Below, in pieces: positions 5,522 through 5,881 of a stretch of DNA of 5,881 nt. The notes under the pieces were generated by a model, which was not told the DNA's origin, did no database searches, and worked only from the letters and a program-made list of their open reading frames with translations. How positions within the stretch are numbered: position 1 is the stretch's first letter; each line of letters starts with the position of its first letter. The DNA comes from Anaerolineae bacterium (GTDB taxonomy: Bacteria; Chloroflexota; Anaerolineae; Aggregatilineales; UBA2796). Position numbers and translations under genes: made by a program. The stretch is from positions 1 through 5,881 of the forward strand of contig JADZBY010000216.1 of the NCBI GenBank assembly GCA_020851855.1, in the 5' to 3' direction.

Positions 5522-5815
5522 GACGCGCTGGGCAACCGGGTGCGGCAGACGCTTGTGCAGCCCGGCCAACCGACGCTGACGACCGATTACCTGCTCGACA
5601 TCCGCACCGACCTGGCGCAACTCCTGCGCGAGACGACGACCGGCGGGCCGACGACCGACGACACCTGGTACATGCTCGGCCTGGACATCACCGGGCAGCA
5701 GCGAAACGGCGCGTGGTCGTACTTCGGCTACGACGGCCTCGGCTCGGTGCGGCACCTGACCGACGAATACGGCAGCATCACGGCGCGCATGAGCTACGAC
5801 CCGTATGGCGCGCCG
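5522..5815 (+). repeat. Direct repeat of main RHS core (copy of 2013-2306)
   Basis: Bases 2013-2306 and 5522-5815 align at constant offset 3509 with about 13 differences in 294 bases (about 96% identical). The first 93 bases (2013-2105 and 5522-5614) are identical. Identity resumes at 2331-2375 and 5837-5881 with one difference, after a short diverged stretch that is 3 bases shorter in this copy. Homology this long and exact would support RecA-type exchange. Confidence 0.93.
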
Positions 5816-5881
5816 CTCAGTACCTTACCAACCTCTCTCGGCTTCACGGGCGAGTTGACCGACCCGACCGGCCTCGTCTAC
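5522..5881 (+). CDS. Third RHS core fragment, orphan tip, runs off window
   Basis: From 5522 the sequence follows the main gene from base 2013 (DALGNRVRQTLVQPGQP...) through TWYMLGLDITGQQ, YFGYDGLGSVRHL, MSYDPYGAP and LGFTGELTDPTGLVY to the window end, with no stop. A TAA at 5510-5512 closes the frame upstream and no start codon lies between it and the homology. GTG 5540, GTG 5555 and ATG 5672 are possible internal starts, none with a ribosome site. This is therefore a 5'-truncated copy, best read as the beginning of another displaced tip whose own toxin lies beyond 5881. The segment after PYGAP (LSTLPTS) is one codon shorter than in the main gene and differs in sequence. Expression is doubtful; a plain pseudogene is the alternative. 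Confidence 0.8.

Overview
The window is one polymorphic-toxin locus of the RHS/YD-repeat type, read entirely on the + strand. It holds the 3' part of a very large secreted RHS protein gene (open at the left edge, stop at 3516-3518), a small putative immunity gene (3541-3891), a displaced RHS-core-plus-toxin cassette (3937-5073) with its own putative immunity gene (5165-5476), and the start of a third RHS core fragment that runs off the right edge (5522-5881).

Organism: no taxonomic marker is present. The backbone is GC-rich (43 of 60 bases are G/C at 1201-1260). The mix of a beta-helix end, a long Thr-Pro/Arg-Thr stalk, a TolB-like propeller and RHS repeats in one polypeptide is a style I associate with Chloroflexota (Anaerolineae-like) genomes. 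That placement is an inference of moderate to low confidence. The toxin and immunity parts are much less GC-rich (27 of 60 at 3781-3840, 30 of 60 at 4741-4800, 28 of 60 at 5221-5280), which fits modular acquisition of the variable ends.

Layout. 3-~230: end of a right-handed beta-helix (Pmp-like). 330-605: Thr/Pro/Arg low-complexity stalk. ~828-1607: six-bladed TolB/PD40-type propeller with WSPDG-type motifs every 126-132 bases. 1677-2516: YD repeats and the RHS-associated core, ending in the DPSG that marks the constant/variable border. 2520-~3060: hydrophobic linker. ~3117-3515: nucleotidyltransferase-like toxin with GSS and SDFD motifs. A short acidic protein follows with a good ribosome site. 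At 3967 the last ~220 bases of the RHS core reappear (about 84% identical, no gaps) fused to a different hydrophobic linker and a different toxin, probably papain-like (Cys, His and Asp visible). A second short protein with a perfect Shine-Dalgarno follows. At 5522 the core reappears again, from an earlier point (equivalent to base 2013), about 96% identical over 294 bases, including 93 identical bases in a row.

How it works together (inference from known RHS and CDI systems): the long gene delivers the first toxin to neighbouring cells and the 3541 gene protects the producer. The downstream cassettes are silent tips that can be swapped onto the delivery backbone by recombination between the repeated core segments, while their immunity genes can keep protecting against siblings that still deploy the older toxin. 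The two toxin/immunity pairs and the unusual N-terminal delivery architecture are the parts most likely to be undescribed.
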